This document shows positions 23,832-39,665 of a DNA stretch of 64,000 nucleotides, piece by piece (position 1 is the first letter of the stretch; each line of letters starts with the position of its first letter). The notes beneath the pieces are model-generated. The model was not told where the DNA came from and made no database searches. It saw nothing but the letters and a program-made list of their open reading frames with translations. Both the position numbers and the translations under genes were made by a program. The DNA comes from Citrus sinensis (taxonomy: Eukaryota; Streptophyta; Magnoliopsida; Sapindales; Rutaceae), in contig NC_068556.1 of assembly GCF_022201045.2 (NCBI RefSeq), forward strand, positions 6,674,001-6,738,000, read 5' to 3'.

Positions 23832-26800
23832 ATGGCGCGAGGTTCGATCGTCAGTGCACAATCCAGAACAACGTCGACCTTGCTATCGACCTTAGTTGCC
23901 AGGCTTTCACTTTCATCAGTAAAATGCAGAATCCCTTTTACGCGTTCCCAATATCTTCCTTCGATTCGCCTCTTCTGCAAGTGTTCTCATGCACATGCTG
24001 TCGAGTACTTAACAGACATGACCAAGTACAGGGAAGCTTTCTCCAGGCGAATGGCCATGGCTGGCCTCAAACCCCATCACCGTATCGGTCAGTCTTCTGA
24101 AAACTTCCCCTTTTCACCTTTCTGTTTGTTTGTCGGTAATTTGTAGGCAGATAAGAAAACAAACTCTCTTCTGCTTAAGAAATTGGCTCAGTCTTTTAGC
24201 AAGATTTATTGAACTTTTTAATTGTTTTGGGTAATTATCATTACAAAAATGCTTAGGGAAAACGAAGTGAAACATGTTAAGCTAAAGTTTGTCGTTTTAG
24301 CTCTTAGGACTAAGAAATTGTTGTGAGAGATTGATATTTGTGTTCAGCTTTAGGAGTTTCTGGCGGACCTGACAGCATGGCCCTCTGTGTTCTAACGGCT
24401 GGCTGGAAAACCGGAGGGTTTAACCAGAATGGTGAGGCCGGTGAGTTCATTGACGGGCTTTTGGCCATAACTGTGGATCATGGGCTACGTGAGGAAAGTA
24501 AAGAGGAGGCCAACATTGTTAGCCACCGCGTTTCTGATATGGGTATGTCGACCTTTTAACTATTTCTTGCCTTTGTATGGTGAGGCCGTGAATTTACTAT
24601 GATCAATTGGTTGCTAATATAGGATTTGTGTAGGAATCAGATGTGAGATTGTTCGTTGTGATTGGTTGGATGGTAGGCCAAAACAGGGTCATTTACAAGA
24701 AGCAGCTCGTGACATGAGGTGATTTATTTTTAGCTTTTTCATTTAAATTTAAGTAATGGAATTTTGATATCCCTTTTTCCATATTTTATGCCTTTTTTTT
24801 TAACTATGGAGGCTTCAATTTTTTTTGTTTTTTTTTAATGAGGATAATCGCTGATTAGGAATCCATTCATGTTCAATTACAGGTATCGGTTATTTCAGAA
24901 GGTTTGCATTCAACACCAGATTGGTGTGTTACTTATTGCGCATCATGCAGATGATCAGGTTTGGACCAATTGATTATGGACAAGATGGTGATTTGGTTTG
25001 ATTCTATGCATCTGGTAATATTTGAGATACTATGCAGGCTGAGTTATTCATTCTCAGATTATCTCGCAATAGTGGGGTTCTTGGACTTGCAGGCATGGCA
25101 TTTTCTTCTCAAATTTTCTCCTCATATGCATACTCTTGCCATGAAGATTTAAAGAACCATTCTATTCTTCTGGTGCGGCCTCTTTTGGATTTTTCAAAAG
25201 ATGATATGTACAAGGTCAGTGGAAAAAAGTTCGTCATCAAATGTGGTTGAGTTTCCCTTGAATTTTTGTCTTAATATTTTTGCAGATTTGTCAAGGAGGT
25301 AACCGAGATTGGGTTGAGGACCCAACAAATCGAAGTCCATTATTTGTGAGGAATAGGATTCGAATGTCATTAGGAGATTTGTCATCATGTGAGTTGTTTT
25401 AGACATACAGTGTTGGCCGGATGAGATGTTTTTCCTTTCTTTGTTTGCTACCTCTTTTCATGAGATTATTCTTTTATGTTTATTTGTTTTCACACTGACC
25501 TTATTGCTGCGGTGTAAGTATTTGAGAGTTTATCTGTGATTCATAGATTCATTGTGCTTTCTTATGTACTTCATTCCAATGTTTGTATGCATTCATAGGC
25601 TTTACTCAATTTCTTACTTTTCAGGTAGCTTTAAATCTGAACTACAGGCAGTTATTTCGGCGTGTCGAAGGACACGTTCATATGTTGAGCACGTGTGCTC
25701 TAATTTGATAAATGAAGCTGTGACTGTCATGGATGTAAGCAATCCTTCCAACTCTTAGCATGCATTGATATATATGGTGCCTAAATTTTATATTTCAGAT
25801 GAATGTTATTCTTGTAGTTATTAGATAATTGTCAGTCATCCATAATTCTCACTGTTAACTTTTCTTCTTGTTTTAAATTTACATTTGGCAGCAAGGATAT
25901 GCTGTTATTGATCTAGAGATTCTTAATCCATCAAAAATTGAGGACATTTTCCTGTCAAAGTTTCTTGCCTTGGTCTTGCAGGTAATATCAACTATAGTTG
26001 GTTGTCCAACACCTTAATTGTTTAGTATGTTTTCAATCTAATAGTATTTAATCTTTTGATGATACTGCTCTAATCTGAACTTTCCAGTTTATTTGTCAAA
26101 GACAAAGGCCAGTTAGAGGCAGTACTTCAAAATTGCTGCTGCATTACATTCGTACTTTCCCATGCAAGGTACATTTTTCTAGCACACGTGAATGTCTTGA
26201 ATAGTTATCTATTGGTTTCTTCTCCATCATAATTGAAAAAGCTTTTGCAGTGAGTCATTATGATTTATGACATACTGAACAACCATATCAATGGTTTGAT
26301 ATTACTTTCCAAAGTCATTCTTTTGAACTGTTACTGCAGTTGCTGTATTCTAAAATTCTCAACTTATGTAGTCATGCCTGAATTCAGTTGTGATCTCTAA
26401 ATAGCAGGACCATCACTGGATGTTGGCTTTTACTTTCTTTTTCTTGTTTTCTTTTTGTTAAAATGTTTCCTCTTTTTTTCCCCCCTTTATTTATTATTTT
26501 TGCAGTTTTTCTATCCTTTCATTGAGTTTTCTGGTGAAAAGGTTCAAAAGAATGAAGAATTTTCGTTTTTTATTTTCTATTTCGATGTTTGATTCATGAT
26601 CATGTTTCGACAATATTGCAGACCTCCCTTACTGCAGCTGGTTGTTACCTTTGCCCAACTCCTGGGTCCAGAGGCACCAAAGCCTTGGTTTGTTCTTCCA
26701 TTGACGGTCCTCTGCCATCAAAACTGGAATTGTTTCAGATACACTCTGATGGAGAACAGAGACATTGTGTTCCAGATGTAGAGCAGATTCTAGAGGATGC

Positions 26801-27908
26801 AAAATCCTATTCAAACCACTTGATCCAAGATGCATCAGACAAACTTTTGTTGAGCATGATATCTGATTCAGTTCTGACTGAAGCCAAGAGATTCAATATG
26901 CTGAGTGAATCAACCTACAAGAACATTCTTCTACTGCAAAGGGAGGAAATCAAACGTTTTAAGCTTGACTCTGAAGTTACATCTGACAGCCAGTTAATGC
27001 ATGCCGTCGAATGTGTCGGCACATATCCAAGTATACCACTTCAGCCTGGGCAAGTGTGTTACTTCATGAACAGGTTCTTTGTCACATGGAAACTTATCAA
27101 GGAAAATGGTAGCAGGGCATTTCCCAGGGAAGTTCATAATGACGGGGGTTTGGGAGAGGATAGTTGGAACGAGTACTGCAGCTCTTGTCTAGTTGGTGAT
27201 GAGATGGTGGCCGAGCTGCGCCACATGATTGAATCCGACTGGCTGTATCTTGCCAAGTTGTCGAAGGGTCTAAGTTCAGGTAATTTGCCACTGGAAAGAG
27301 AATTTATAGACGAAAAAACAGGGCAAAAAGTGGAGAAGACAAACCTATGTGCGGATTATGGAAGATTATCAGCGAAAAGAGCTATCTTATCATTGAAATC
27401 TATCCCAGTTGCAGCAAGAAGAAGCCTTCCTGTCCTAGTCAGCAGCCATGGACAATTACTTAGTATCCCAGTAAGTTAATCCTTTGCAGTTTTATAATAA
27501 CACAATTCTTACCTCTCATTGCCTCTGTGAATAAATTTTTTCCCAGTGGCACTTTTCTATGAATCCGATCATAAAAAATATTGATAAATATTTTAGGATC
27601 ATTTTTCTGAGGAAAAAAAAATTTATATCTCCAATTATTTTCATTATATTGCTTGGAAAGATTTTCATGACTACTTTGGTGGTTCAGGATCAGGGTACCT
27701 CCTGTGTGAGTATTTTTCTTCTCTTGGAACATTGTTTTTGTTTGTTCTTATAGTTCCATATTTGGCAATAATGTACTTTGGGCCCTAACATCCTTTTCAT
27801 TTTGTACAATTTCAGAGTATTAATTTCAATATTTGCCCTTGCTTGATGGTATCTGCTGTTTTCAAGCCAAAAGTTCCACTTGGGGGAGGTCATCGTTCAT
27901 TTTTATAG
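23832..27908 (+). CDS. RSY3: tRNA(Ile)-lysidine synthetase-like protein (RASPBERRY3 type)
   Basis: PP-loop ATPase of the TilS family, which in bacteria converts C34 of the CAU-anticodon tRNA-Ile to lysidine. A nuclear-encoded plant copy would serve organelles. Exons: 23832-24087, 24348-24542, 24634-24718, 24883-24958, 25038-25214, 25286-25388, 25625-25734, 25892-25981, 26088-26168, 26622-27470, 27816-27908 (704 aa). The Ser/Arg-rich, acid-poor first 60 residues look like an organelle transit peptide. The ATP-binding SGGPDS motif is at about 90-95, followed by TVDHGLREES, AHHADDQAELFILRLSRNSG and DPTNRSPLFVRNRIR, all TilS hallmarks. The long C-terminal half is plant-specific. Arabidopsis RSY3 is embryo-essential (from memory). 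Organelle targeting is inferred. Confidence 0.9.
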
Positions 27909-28321
27909 ACTCTAGTTTCAGGCTTTTGCTTTTTCCCCCATTTCGGCAATTGTATTCTATTTCCATGTTGTGAGTTAGCTTTACATATAAACCTAGGAGG
28001 CTTCACATAATCAGACGATGGAGATCTGCACAAGTCAACCTGAAAATGTTGTAGAGTAAACATCCAAAGTGTAAATTCTACCTTCCGCCGCAATTTCATT
28101 GTTGATTCTTCAGGTTTGTTTATATTTTTCCTTGTTTTGTATCTCCCTTACTATTTTTGACACTTCTTATATGAGAAAATTAAACCACTATATATCACAA
28201 AGTATCTTACAGAGTGTGTGGTTTTGAAGAATTTGAATTCAAATGATGATGACACTACCTGCCACCCCGCATTTCCTAATATATTCTCTTTCTCGCTAGG
28301 TTTCTATTTATTCTTTTCATG

Positions 28322-28432
28322 TAAGTTCATTCCTCAAAGTGAAGTTGCCATGCATAGTTTAAACTTTGTGATAAGTTCATTTCATTCCTCAAAGTGAGGT
28401 TGCTGGGCATCATTTAAACTTTATGATAAGTT
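28322..28432 (+). repeat. Two tandem copies of a ~60-bp unit downstream of RSY3
   Basis: The segment starting GTAAGTTCATTCCTCAAAGTG (28322) recurs at about 28374 with a few changes; both end in a TTTAAACTTTGTGATAAGTTC-like block. It lies between the convergent RSY3 and Mpv17 genes, probably in 3' non-coding DNA. Confidence 0.7.
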
Positions 28433-29021
28433 CAGAGCCCTAACAATCAGCAGGTGATACCAAAATCCACATAATAAGATGCAATTTCTGGCATGGATCG
28501 AACGGGTTGAAATTAAACTGCTCTGGAGGATTGATGATGATGGTGGCATTGATAGTAACGGACTGAAATGCTGGGAAAACATTAAGAATTTATATATCAT
28601 CAGCTCTGTATGATTGAAGATGTAAACTCTTAATAGCTTGTAAGTGAACACGGTTAGCAAATTTGTAACATGCTTTTGAGAGGTGACAGCTGATCTTTGG
28701 GCAAATTTACAAAAATTATTCATGCCGCTGTGAATTGTCTTTGTACAAGCCACACTGTTCTCAGTCCTCCATCAAACAAAATATAAATGGGCGGCTCAGT
28801 GATCCAAACTGGAGCCCGTCAAATTTCAGGCTTTAATTCTGTATGCTCAATAATTGATCAAAATATAAAAACTGAAAACGTAATTAGATCACTCCCAAAA
28901 TCCTCTTCCAAAACTGCAGTTGGGAGTTTTCGAGGAGTATGCTGTTCTTTGTAGGTTACAAATTTTGGTGTAGACTTTGCCAATATAATTGCTGAAGGGG
29001 GAAGAATCACGAATGAATGTA

Positions 29022-31128
29022 CTATAAGCCGCCCTTACCTCCTCTTTCCTCCAAAGAATGAAAAGATGTGAACCACTGCTTCCAAGCTGCATCCTTCTGT
29101 TGCTCAACCCATGACAAAAAAGCACTGTCTAACAAGCAGAAGATGTTAACATAGAGCAGCTGGTATCTTACAGGAACATAACGGAAATTAGCAACTTGAA
29201 CTATTGGCCATATACCACCCTCCAAAACCAAGGCTGGGAGGAAATCCCTCTTCAAGTCTTCTTTCACTTGAGCAACATTCTTGCCAGCAGAGAATCCCAT
29301 GTAAGTGAAAAACACAAACAAATCTAAGGGGCCAAAGATGATGCTATCCATTGCAACTTTAGTAGCGACAAACCGTGCTGACTTTGGTGGTAATTGAAGC
29401 TTCAGCCTTATGAATCTGTCCAAGCCTTCATACCTATGATTTAGGTGGAACAGAAGTTACTCACCAGAAACTTTCTTGTGAAGAAAGTCCATAACACACA
29501 CATGCATCTCAGATAGTATGCTGACTATGTGGCACCCCACACCCTACCTATCAAAAGTTCAACAACTGAACATCTCTGGAACAAACAAGTAGCATACAGC
29601 TCAGAGAACTAACTTTTATCAATTGAATTGCATACAATACAAAAAATTTCTTTCATTAAGAGTCACATATGACACATCCAATGCTAATGCAGCTTGAATC
29701 CTAGCTCCACCCTGCTCAAAACAATGAGCCAAGCCCTGACTACTTTTAAAGATTGCTTTTTGAGGTACAAACCTACTATAGCACACACTCTAGCTCATGA
29801 CAATCTTTATGAGCAGATGTTGAAATTAAAGAATGGTCAGCCAAAAAAGATAGGTCAACTGACCCAAATGAAAGATAAGTTAACTGACCCAAATGAGAAA
29901 AAAGGATCCGGAAAACTCACCAAAAATGGCCAACAGGTCCAACAAAGCCAAATCCAAATGAACTTGTGACTGCCACTCGTTTCCAGTTGACTTTGAATTT
30001 TTCATCTGCATCCTGGCCCGTTAAACACATATTATGGGCTTAATCGTGCAAAGGAACATGCTGATACTCAAATAGCTAGCTTCAGCTTAGAATAGATAAA
30101 GTAAAAATGTCATCACAAACGGCATCAGCCTGACAGCAGTGATAATGAAGATGGAATGGAAAAGTAAATAATAAGATCATATTTCTTTAGAAAAAAAAAA
30201 CTCTTCTCCTTTACCCTGCAGCAAAGGCTCAATATGATTAAAAGAAATTATAGATCCAGAGTCACATAATCCAGACCAACTTGCTATTGGTGCATAGGCT
30301 TAAGAGTTAAGGATATGCAACATATGTGCAGCGTTTTGTTATTTTCACTTGAATTTCTTAAGTCATTCATCCAGGATTCGCATTTCAAATATGCAATTGA
30401 GGCATTACTTCATAATAACAATATAGCATTCCTTATACCATAGTGTCTGGTGATGGCTCTCGAATACCACAATACTGCTGTGGAATCATACATCTAAATG
30501 CAATTTAAAATACACGTTCGCTCCTACACAAATCCAAGATATTGTCTCATATCTATTACAGAAATGACAAGCAAAAGAGAGAATTTCATTCAGATTCTTG
30601 AAGTTACTAACAGAAGATTGACTGAAAAAGAAAAAAGCATTGGAAAAACAATGAAGAAAAGCACAAACAGTAGTTGGCAAGAACCCATTTATTAAAGATT
30701 CCACGTGAAATAGCACTCCTGAAATCAGTACAAACTGTAAAGAATCATCCTAAGAGACCTCACTTTGCAAGATTTACCCTTAGACATAAGCAAACAATAC
30801 ACCCAAAATCGGAAATTCACAGATACCCATTTCACAAAGTGAGGAATTCATATCAAAATAACACAAACCACACATACCCATTGCCAAGAAACATGCAAAA
30901 GAAACAGAAAATCAAGAATATATAGCAAGAAGAAAGATAGAAAGAAAGAAAAAATAGGGCGGGGAAGGTCACAGTCACAGATAATTGAAGGCGGCTTTTA
31001 GCAGTGGCATGAGTGATGTATTGAGCAGCAATGTCGCCAACACCCCAAAGAAATCCAGAGCTTATCACTTGCGTTTTTAGTGGATGAACAGCCAAGCAGT
31101 TTTGGTACCATTTCCAAAGCTTCAACAT
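29022..31128 (-). CDS. Mpv17/PMP22 family membrane protein
   Basis: Small four-helix membrane protein of the Mpv17/PMP22/Sym1 family, found in peroxisomal, mitochondrial or plastid membranes; its transport role is not settled. Exons on the complement: 31128-30979, 30012-29921, 29433-29022 (217 aa). Family marks: LWKWYQNCLAVHPLKTQ start, FLWGVGDIAAQ, GPVGHFWYEGLD, KVAMDSIIFGPLDL, and the signature WPIVQVANFRYVPVRYQLLYVN followed by SAFLSW. The first Met starts the canonical N-terminus. Its place beside RSY3 matches Arabidopsis At3g24570 (from memory). No targeting peptide is obvious. Confidence 0.92.
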
Positions 31129-33846
31129 TTTACCCGTGTGAGAGAGAGAAGAGGGGCGGAATTAGAGAGGCTAAGGTTAAGATAGTAGAGGGGAGCGAGA
31201 GAAATTAGAGATTTTTGGAACCCATGTCGTATTCATGACCAACTTGACAGACGCCAGTAGCGACCAGCATGTCTGAGTCTTAAGTTAACGCACGGATCAA
31301 TCTTTCTCAATTCTCATTGAGAGGGTACATTTCGTACGGGTTTTGTTTAGCTGTTGACTGAGTAGAGGATGCTAATGCGCAGACCAAAATTATGATTAAT
31401 AATTAATAAAGAATATTAGATACCATTTAGGATAGATATAAATGAATTATTCTTTGCCTTTGGTACTTTTGGTGAGTAGGAAGGGAGTTGGTGACTTGGT
31501 TGGTATGTTAATTGAAAGAATAAAAAAAGCTTATTTTGCTCAATAAAGATATTATTATTGTTCTTTGCACTCTAATTTTAATGGCATTTATAATCAAAGA
31601 TCAAACGGAACATAATCAACCATACGAATATATTATAATTTAGTATTAGGTTTAAAAAATTATATATAACAATACAATTTTTTTTTTTTGCTCTTTTATC
31701 TTTACCTGTATTTCCACTGAATAATTTTTTAATGTATATATGTGTATATTAATATATTTTAAATATCTCTATATTTGGTTAACTTCAAAATCAATATGTA
31801 TACTCAAAATTATATTAGTCATTTTTTTTTGAATACTGATTAATCATCATATTACTGCATTACACAGATAGTTACAACTGCTATTATAGCAGATATATTA
31901 CACTGATATTTACAATCAGAAATACATAATTGAGACTTATATTATTACATTGAATTCTGTGAAGTACATGCCCAGATAAATAATCCCTTACAGAAGAGGG
32001 ATGTCCATACTCCAAAAATTATATTAGTCGTTAGATGTGATATTGAGAGCACATGCTACACCCATTTCACATTCGACTCTCGCTAGCTATTTCTGTTATA
32101 TCTATTGCCATACATATCATAAAAGAATTTTTCCTTATTATTGTGATTTTGTGTTGTTATTAAATAATGTACAGGACTAAACCTGTAAGAAATGTGCAAG
32201 ACTACTGATTGCAAAATTTCTTCCGTTTGATATTGAAATTATAACATTAATTTGCGTCACAAAATCACTATTAATGGACCGGATCCAGAGGATATTCTTC
32301 TTTGTTTGCCTTGCTTGCCACGCTTTACCAAATCTCTGTTGAAAGAATATCTTTGATCTTGACCGACACAAAAATCTTAGCTCATTTATGCTGACCCACT
32401 ATACGCAATATGCAAGAGATTTTATTTATTATTATTCTTATTGTGGTAGAAATTAATCTCCGTAAAAGAAGAAAATACGACACAATATCTGGGTGCTGCC
32501 GTGGCATAACGTGCTCCTTCCACATATCCTGTGAATGCATTTCTGTCACCAACATTTTGCAGCCTCAAAATATGATCCAAAATCTATTTATGATAATATT
32601 TTGTGGATAAGAATCTCCAGTGGATGTCACAACACAAACACATGCCACAAGCTTCCAACTCAAGTGTTGCTACTTCATCGGCTGCATGCACGTACACGCT
32701 TCTGCAAACCAAACCATGCAAGTTATGCTCCAAGAGCCCAAATCAACAGGTACTGTACGTCTCCCGTTAACTCGTTCTTCTGTACACTTAGTCTTATTTT
32801 AGAGAGCTACTGCTTGTTGTAATTGCTCAAACTAATCAATGTCATTGAATTTTTATATGTTTGTTTCTTTACTTTAAACAAAGCTGTGGAAGTTTTCTCA
32901 GAAAGTAAAATTGGGAATTTTGTGGGTTAAAGTTGTCTGTTGGGTAGATTGCCATTTGCTGCCTTTAGTTGAAAATGATTTCTGCATAGCACTACTTCTC
33001 AAGTCTAGTGACTGATGGATAATGGATTCATTTCAGATTGAATGATGAAATTTGCTTTTTGTTCTTCTGCTATTCACCATTAAATTCATCAAAATAAACT
33101 TCGGTTCAGGTAATTGGAGTTTTCAGATAGAGATATTTTTAATTGATTGTCTTGAAGAATCAGTTTGATATGTAATTCCTTTTTGCGGATTGTACATTTT
33201 CTCTGTCGGATTATAGCTTATTGTCAATTGAAAGGTAGTCAAAATGTTGAAAGGCTCAGGAGATAATGTTGTATACTAGTATTTGCTTGTTTTTCGATCT
33301 TTGTTTACCCAGTTGTTTGTTGTCCTTCAAAATTGTTTATTTGTTTTTTCTTTTTTGATTGATAAAATTTGTTTCCAAATTGGGGGTTAAATGTATATTT
33401 AAGGGTAGGTTTGGCAGGACTTTTATTTGTAGATCGTCTGCGTGTTCATGAATTGATCTTTGAAGTGCATGGTAAAGCTTGATGGACTTACATTAAATGA
33501 TATTTAGATATTATCAGTGTGTTTTTTTCTTTTTTTATGTGATATTCAAAAGTCTATCAAATTGATTATTCCAAATGAAATTTTAGATTCTCATCTGTTG
33601 GATCTGTTTCCAGATCTTGCTCAATACTTAAAGATGTTTTGGTGCATTTTGCCTAGGTTCTATCTTCAAAAAAGTGTTTTGATCATCTCCATTGTGAACA
33701 TGATTGATTGGAAGCCTATTTACCAGCCGCTTATGGTGTGGTAGCCTGAATTTGAATTCCATCAAGATAGGAAGGTGGCTAACTCAGTAAGGGAGAAGCA
33801 GGGAGACGAAAGTTGCAAGTTTGGCCTAGAAAAGGGTCATGTTATC
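31129..33846. other. Intergenic region; possible 5' leader of the PPR gene
   Basis: No protein-coding gene is recognised. The region is AT-rich with scattered simple T runs. The PPR gene to the right may have a non-coding 5' exon here (a GT donor context exists near 32750), but the sequence alone does not establish it. Confidence 0.4.
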
Positions 33847-36306
33847 ATGGGTAAGCACCAAGAAGGAACAACCATGAGCAAGCAGGTTGTTGAAGCATCG
33901 CCAACTGTGGTAGTATCTTTATCTTCTTTGTTTTATTTAATGAAATATTGCTCCAGATGCATTTTCCAATCTCTCTTCTTGTGGCTTGCAATGTCCCTTG
34001 TTAAGTTTGTCAAATAGATATTTGCTGAATAACTTATTCCTGAGCCCGTTATAACATTACCGTCAAATATCTACAGTTGTGTTTACTGAGGTCACCATCA
34101 TTAGAGCCTTAAACAAAATGCTTTCCCTTTGAGGTGTATATATTAATGTCATATTGTTTTAGTTTTCAGTCAGTCTAATCACGATCATTTTAACTCCACA
34201 GGAAAAATGTCTACACAGGGACAACTTACATTCGATCAAAAGTTCTGTAGCGTCACCAGTGCAATCCTGCTGCCTTGTCTGTTCGGGAAACAATGGCTGC
34301 AGAACAGTCCGTTCAAGGACCAAACTGATGAATATTTTGGTTGGAAAAGGGAAGCCTCACGAAGCCCATTATATATTCAACTGTTTAATAGAAGAAGGAC
34401 ACAGACCAACCCTTATTACATACACAACTCTCGTAGCTGCCTTGACTCGCCAGAAAAGATTCAAGTCCATTCTTTCGCTGATCTCTAAAGTAGAAAAGGA
34501 TGGTATGAAGCCTGATTCGATACTCTTCAATGCCATGATTAATGCCTGTTCTGAATCTGGAAATGTTGATGAAGCCATGAAAATCTTTCAGAAAATGAAA
34601 GATAGTGGATGTAAGCCCACAACCAGCACTTATAATACCCTTATTAAAGGATATGGAAATGTTGGTAAGCCTGAAGAATCTCTGAAATTACTACAATTAA
34701 TGTCACAGGATAAAAATGTGAAACCGAATGACAGGACTTACAATATTCTTGTAAGAGCCTGGTGTAGCAAGAACAGCATAGAAGAAGCATGGAATGTGGT
34801 CTATAAGATGGTGGCATCTGGTATACAACCTGATGCTGTCACCTACAACACATTAGCAAGAGCTTATGCTCAATATGGGGAGACGTATAGGGCAGAACAG
34901 ATGCTTTTTGAGATGCAGAACAACCAAGTACGGCCAAATGAGCGTACTTGTGGTATCATTGTGAGTGGGTACTGTAAAGAAGGTAATATGGAAGATGCAA
35001 TGAGGTTTCTCTATAGAATGAAGGAGCTTGAAGTGCATCCAAATCTTGTTGTGTTCAATTCCCTTATTAAAGGATTTCTTGACATCAAAGATAGTGATGG
35101 AGTTGACAAGGTGAGTGCCAACATGTCTAATATTTATATTTTCTAAAATTCTTTATCCTTTTCTCTCAATTACAAGAATTATACATTTCCAGCAGTTCCT
35201 TGCTGCAATTGTAGATAAGAGTTTAGTAAATGGAGTGTATGGTCATATGGCTTTCATGTTCTGTTGTCATCTTGGCGTCATAATGGAATGCATGTAGACA
35301 TTGAGAATAGAAATTTCTCACCTTTATCACATTAACCAATTAATCAATTATAATCTTCTGACATCCATGACTTATGAAGCATTTGAAATCAATCACAGTT
35401 TCCAATAGTCTAAGGCAGTATTGTTTACTAAATTGGGGACAGGCACTCACATTGATGGAAGAATTTGGGGTCAAACCAGATGTCGTAACTTTTAGCACAA
35501 TCATGGATGCTTGGAGTTCAGCTGGGCTTATGGGCAAATGCCAGGAGATTTTTGATGACATGGTGAAGGCTGGCATAGAACCTGACATCCATGTATTTAG
35601 CATCCTTGCAAAAGGCTATGTGCGTGCTGGAGAGCCTCAGAAGGCTGAGTCAATTCTGACTTCCATGCGCAAATATGGCGTGCATCCAAATGTTGTAATG
35701 TTCACTACTGTCATCAGTGGGTGGTGCAATGCTGTAAAGATGCAGCGTGCAATGAGTATTTATGAGAAAATGTGTGAAATAGGCATTAATCCCAATTTGA
35801 AAACATATGAAACTCTATTGTGGGGATATGGAGAAGCAAAACAGCCCTGGAGAGCAGAAGAATTGCTGCAGGTGATGGAAGAGAAGGGTGTCCGTCCTAA
35901 GAAGAGCACCATCCAACTTGTAGCTGATTCATGGCGTGCTATTGGTTTGGCAAGGGAGGCCAAGAGAGTTCTCAAAAGTGCAGAAGAAGATAGGCAATCC
36001 ATGCCAAATAAAAAGGATGAGATAGCAGTCGAGAGCATTCACAGGAAGCAAAATCTTAGTGCTTCAAATTCTACTTTTTTGCAGATACCTGGGGTAGTGT
36101 CGAGTGAGCACAATGGGTCTTCAGCTGCTAAAATTAGAAGCCAAATAGTTCTGAGATCTGACACTGTGTGGACTGCAACTAAATCCTTATTCGTCAATAC
36201 ATATGGTTCCGGGGTGCAACCAATGGTTGTATGCAGGAAGCAATGTAGTCAGGTTGGTACATGTGGGCAGTTTGTAAATGCATACAGATTGGTGTTCATA
36301 AATTGA
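33847..36306 (+). CDS. Pentatricopeptide repeat (PPR) protein, P class
   Basis: P-class PPR protein with a tandem array of 35-residue helical repeats. Such proteins usually bind organelle RNA, but this one has no clear targeting peptide. Exons: 33847-33909, 34202-35110, 35443-36306 (611 aa). A short Cys-containing leader ([22 protein letters not shown]) precedes about eleven repeats, recognisable by phrases such as [23 protein letters not shown] and [17 protein letters not shown]-terminal tail of about 100 residues lies outside the repeats. No E/DYW domain is present. Closest in style to the At5g25630/At5g21222 group (from memory). The start is tentative: exon 1 is chosen because it splices in phase to the conserved Cys-rich leader. 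Confidence 0.85.
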
Positions 36307-36925
36307 TGGCTGCCGGGATCATACTTTTAACCAACGTATGGTGACACACCGGTGGAGGAAGGTTGCTTTATTAGCTCCTTGAAGTTCAAAAGGCTGACTA
36401 GTACTTGTTTTCCAGATCTTTAGTCTGTACATGCTGAAATTGTTCCAAGATATATACATGCATTTCTTCTGGTCTGGTCCCATTGTTTTTGTTGACACAA
36501 CTCAATTTGTAGCTAATCTTGTAATTTTTGTACAATCGGATATATATATACTCACTGTTGATAATTCAGGGCCAGACCGACTGCTGTCCGATTTTTCATT
36601 AATGTAATGATATTATATGTACCTTGATTATACAAATATTTGTCAAATACATGTGATTCATGTTCTCAACATGGCCTTTGAGGCGGCTTCTTTGTTCTTT
36701 GTTAATGTTTCTCAATTCAGATCAAGTATCATGCTTTACGCACTTCGTAGTTTGTTCCTCAAATAATATTTTGATGGGTGAAGGCAGTTTTGGGTCTTGG
36801 TGGGACCCAGTAGAAGTAGACAATGGTGCAAGCAAGATGTCAACATACTCCCTGATTATAAGTAAACAGTAATTTCAATATCTCAAGAATTAAAATCTTG
36901 AGAGGAGGAGAAGCGTTGAGTGGAG
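36307..36925. other. PPR 3' UTR and PLSP1 promoter/5' UTR
   Basis: A 620-bp spacer between two co-directional genes. No further gene is seen. Confidence 0.5.
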
Positions 36926-38971
<2,046 letters not shown>

Positions 38972-39395
38972 GTGTACTGGTAGCCTTAATTTTTTGCTCC
39001 TCCAGTAATTCTATTGCTCACTACAAATCCATTCTTCAAGGGATGCCCTTTTCTTTTTTGTCGGATCCCCACACTTGGATCTTAATTTAACTGTAAATTG
39101 ACCCGGTACTTCGCAGAATTCAAAAGTAATTGTGAATGTTCGCTTCACTGCTCTCATGCTTATAAATGCCAAAACTTTTGACAAAATTGTAAATTCGGCC
39201 ACCTGAATTCAGCTATTTTTTTTTCCCCAATCAGATAAGGCTTGTTCACAAAGATAATCTTCTTGTGAAACAAAATTTGTCCCAACAGGAAGGTGTGGCA
39301 AAACAGAGCAAATACAGTAAAAGCATATATTACTAAGGTTCAAAATGATTCTACAAATCTTCAGTGTAGTTTGGGGCAGCTGTGTTGTGCTCCAT

Positions 39396-39600
39396 CTCTT
39401 ATTTTCTTATTGAAATCAGGAAGAATATAGGGGGTTGAAGCACAGCGCAGCTGTCCCAAACACTCTCGGTATTTTCTTATTGAAATCAGTAAGGTATTTT
39501 CTTATTGAAATCAGTAAGAATATGGGGGTTGAAGCACAGTGCAGCTGTCCCAAACATAAGAATACGGGGGTTGAAGCACAGCGCAGCTGTCCCAATCACT
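39396..39600 (+). repeat. Interspersed short tandem repeats between PLSP1 and LEA_2
   Basis: Two short units alternate: TATTTTCTTATTGAAATCAG (three copies at about 39400, 39470 and 39495) and GGGTTGAAGCACAGYGCAGC followed by TGTCCCAA (three copies at about 39430, 39527 and 39570). An inverted partial copy (GGCAGCTGTGTTGTGCT) lies at about 39374. The array falls where the 3' UTRs of the two convergent genes would meet. Confidence 0.8.
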
Positions 39601-39665
39601 CTCCGTAGAGTAAGGGATGTAAAGAGCTATCTGCAGCAGATGCGGAAAAAATCTGCAGTGAACAA

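Noticed and set aside
32535-32822. Short open frames upstream of the PPR gene
   Set aside because: No similarity and no conserved motif; possibly untranslated leader, which cannot be shown from sequence alone.
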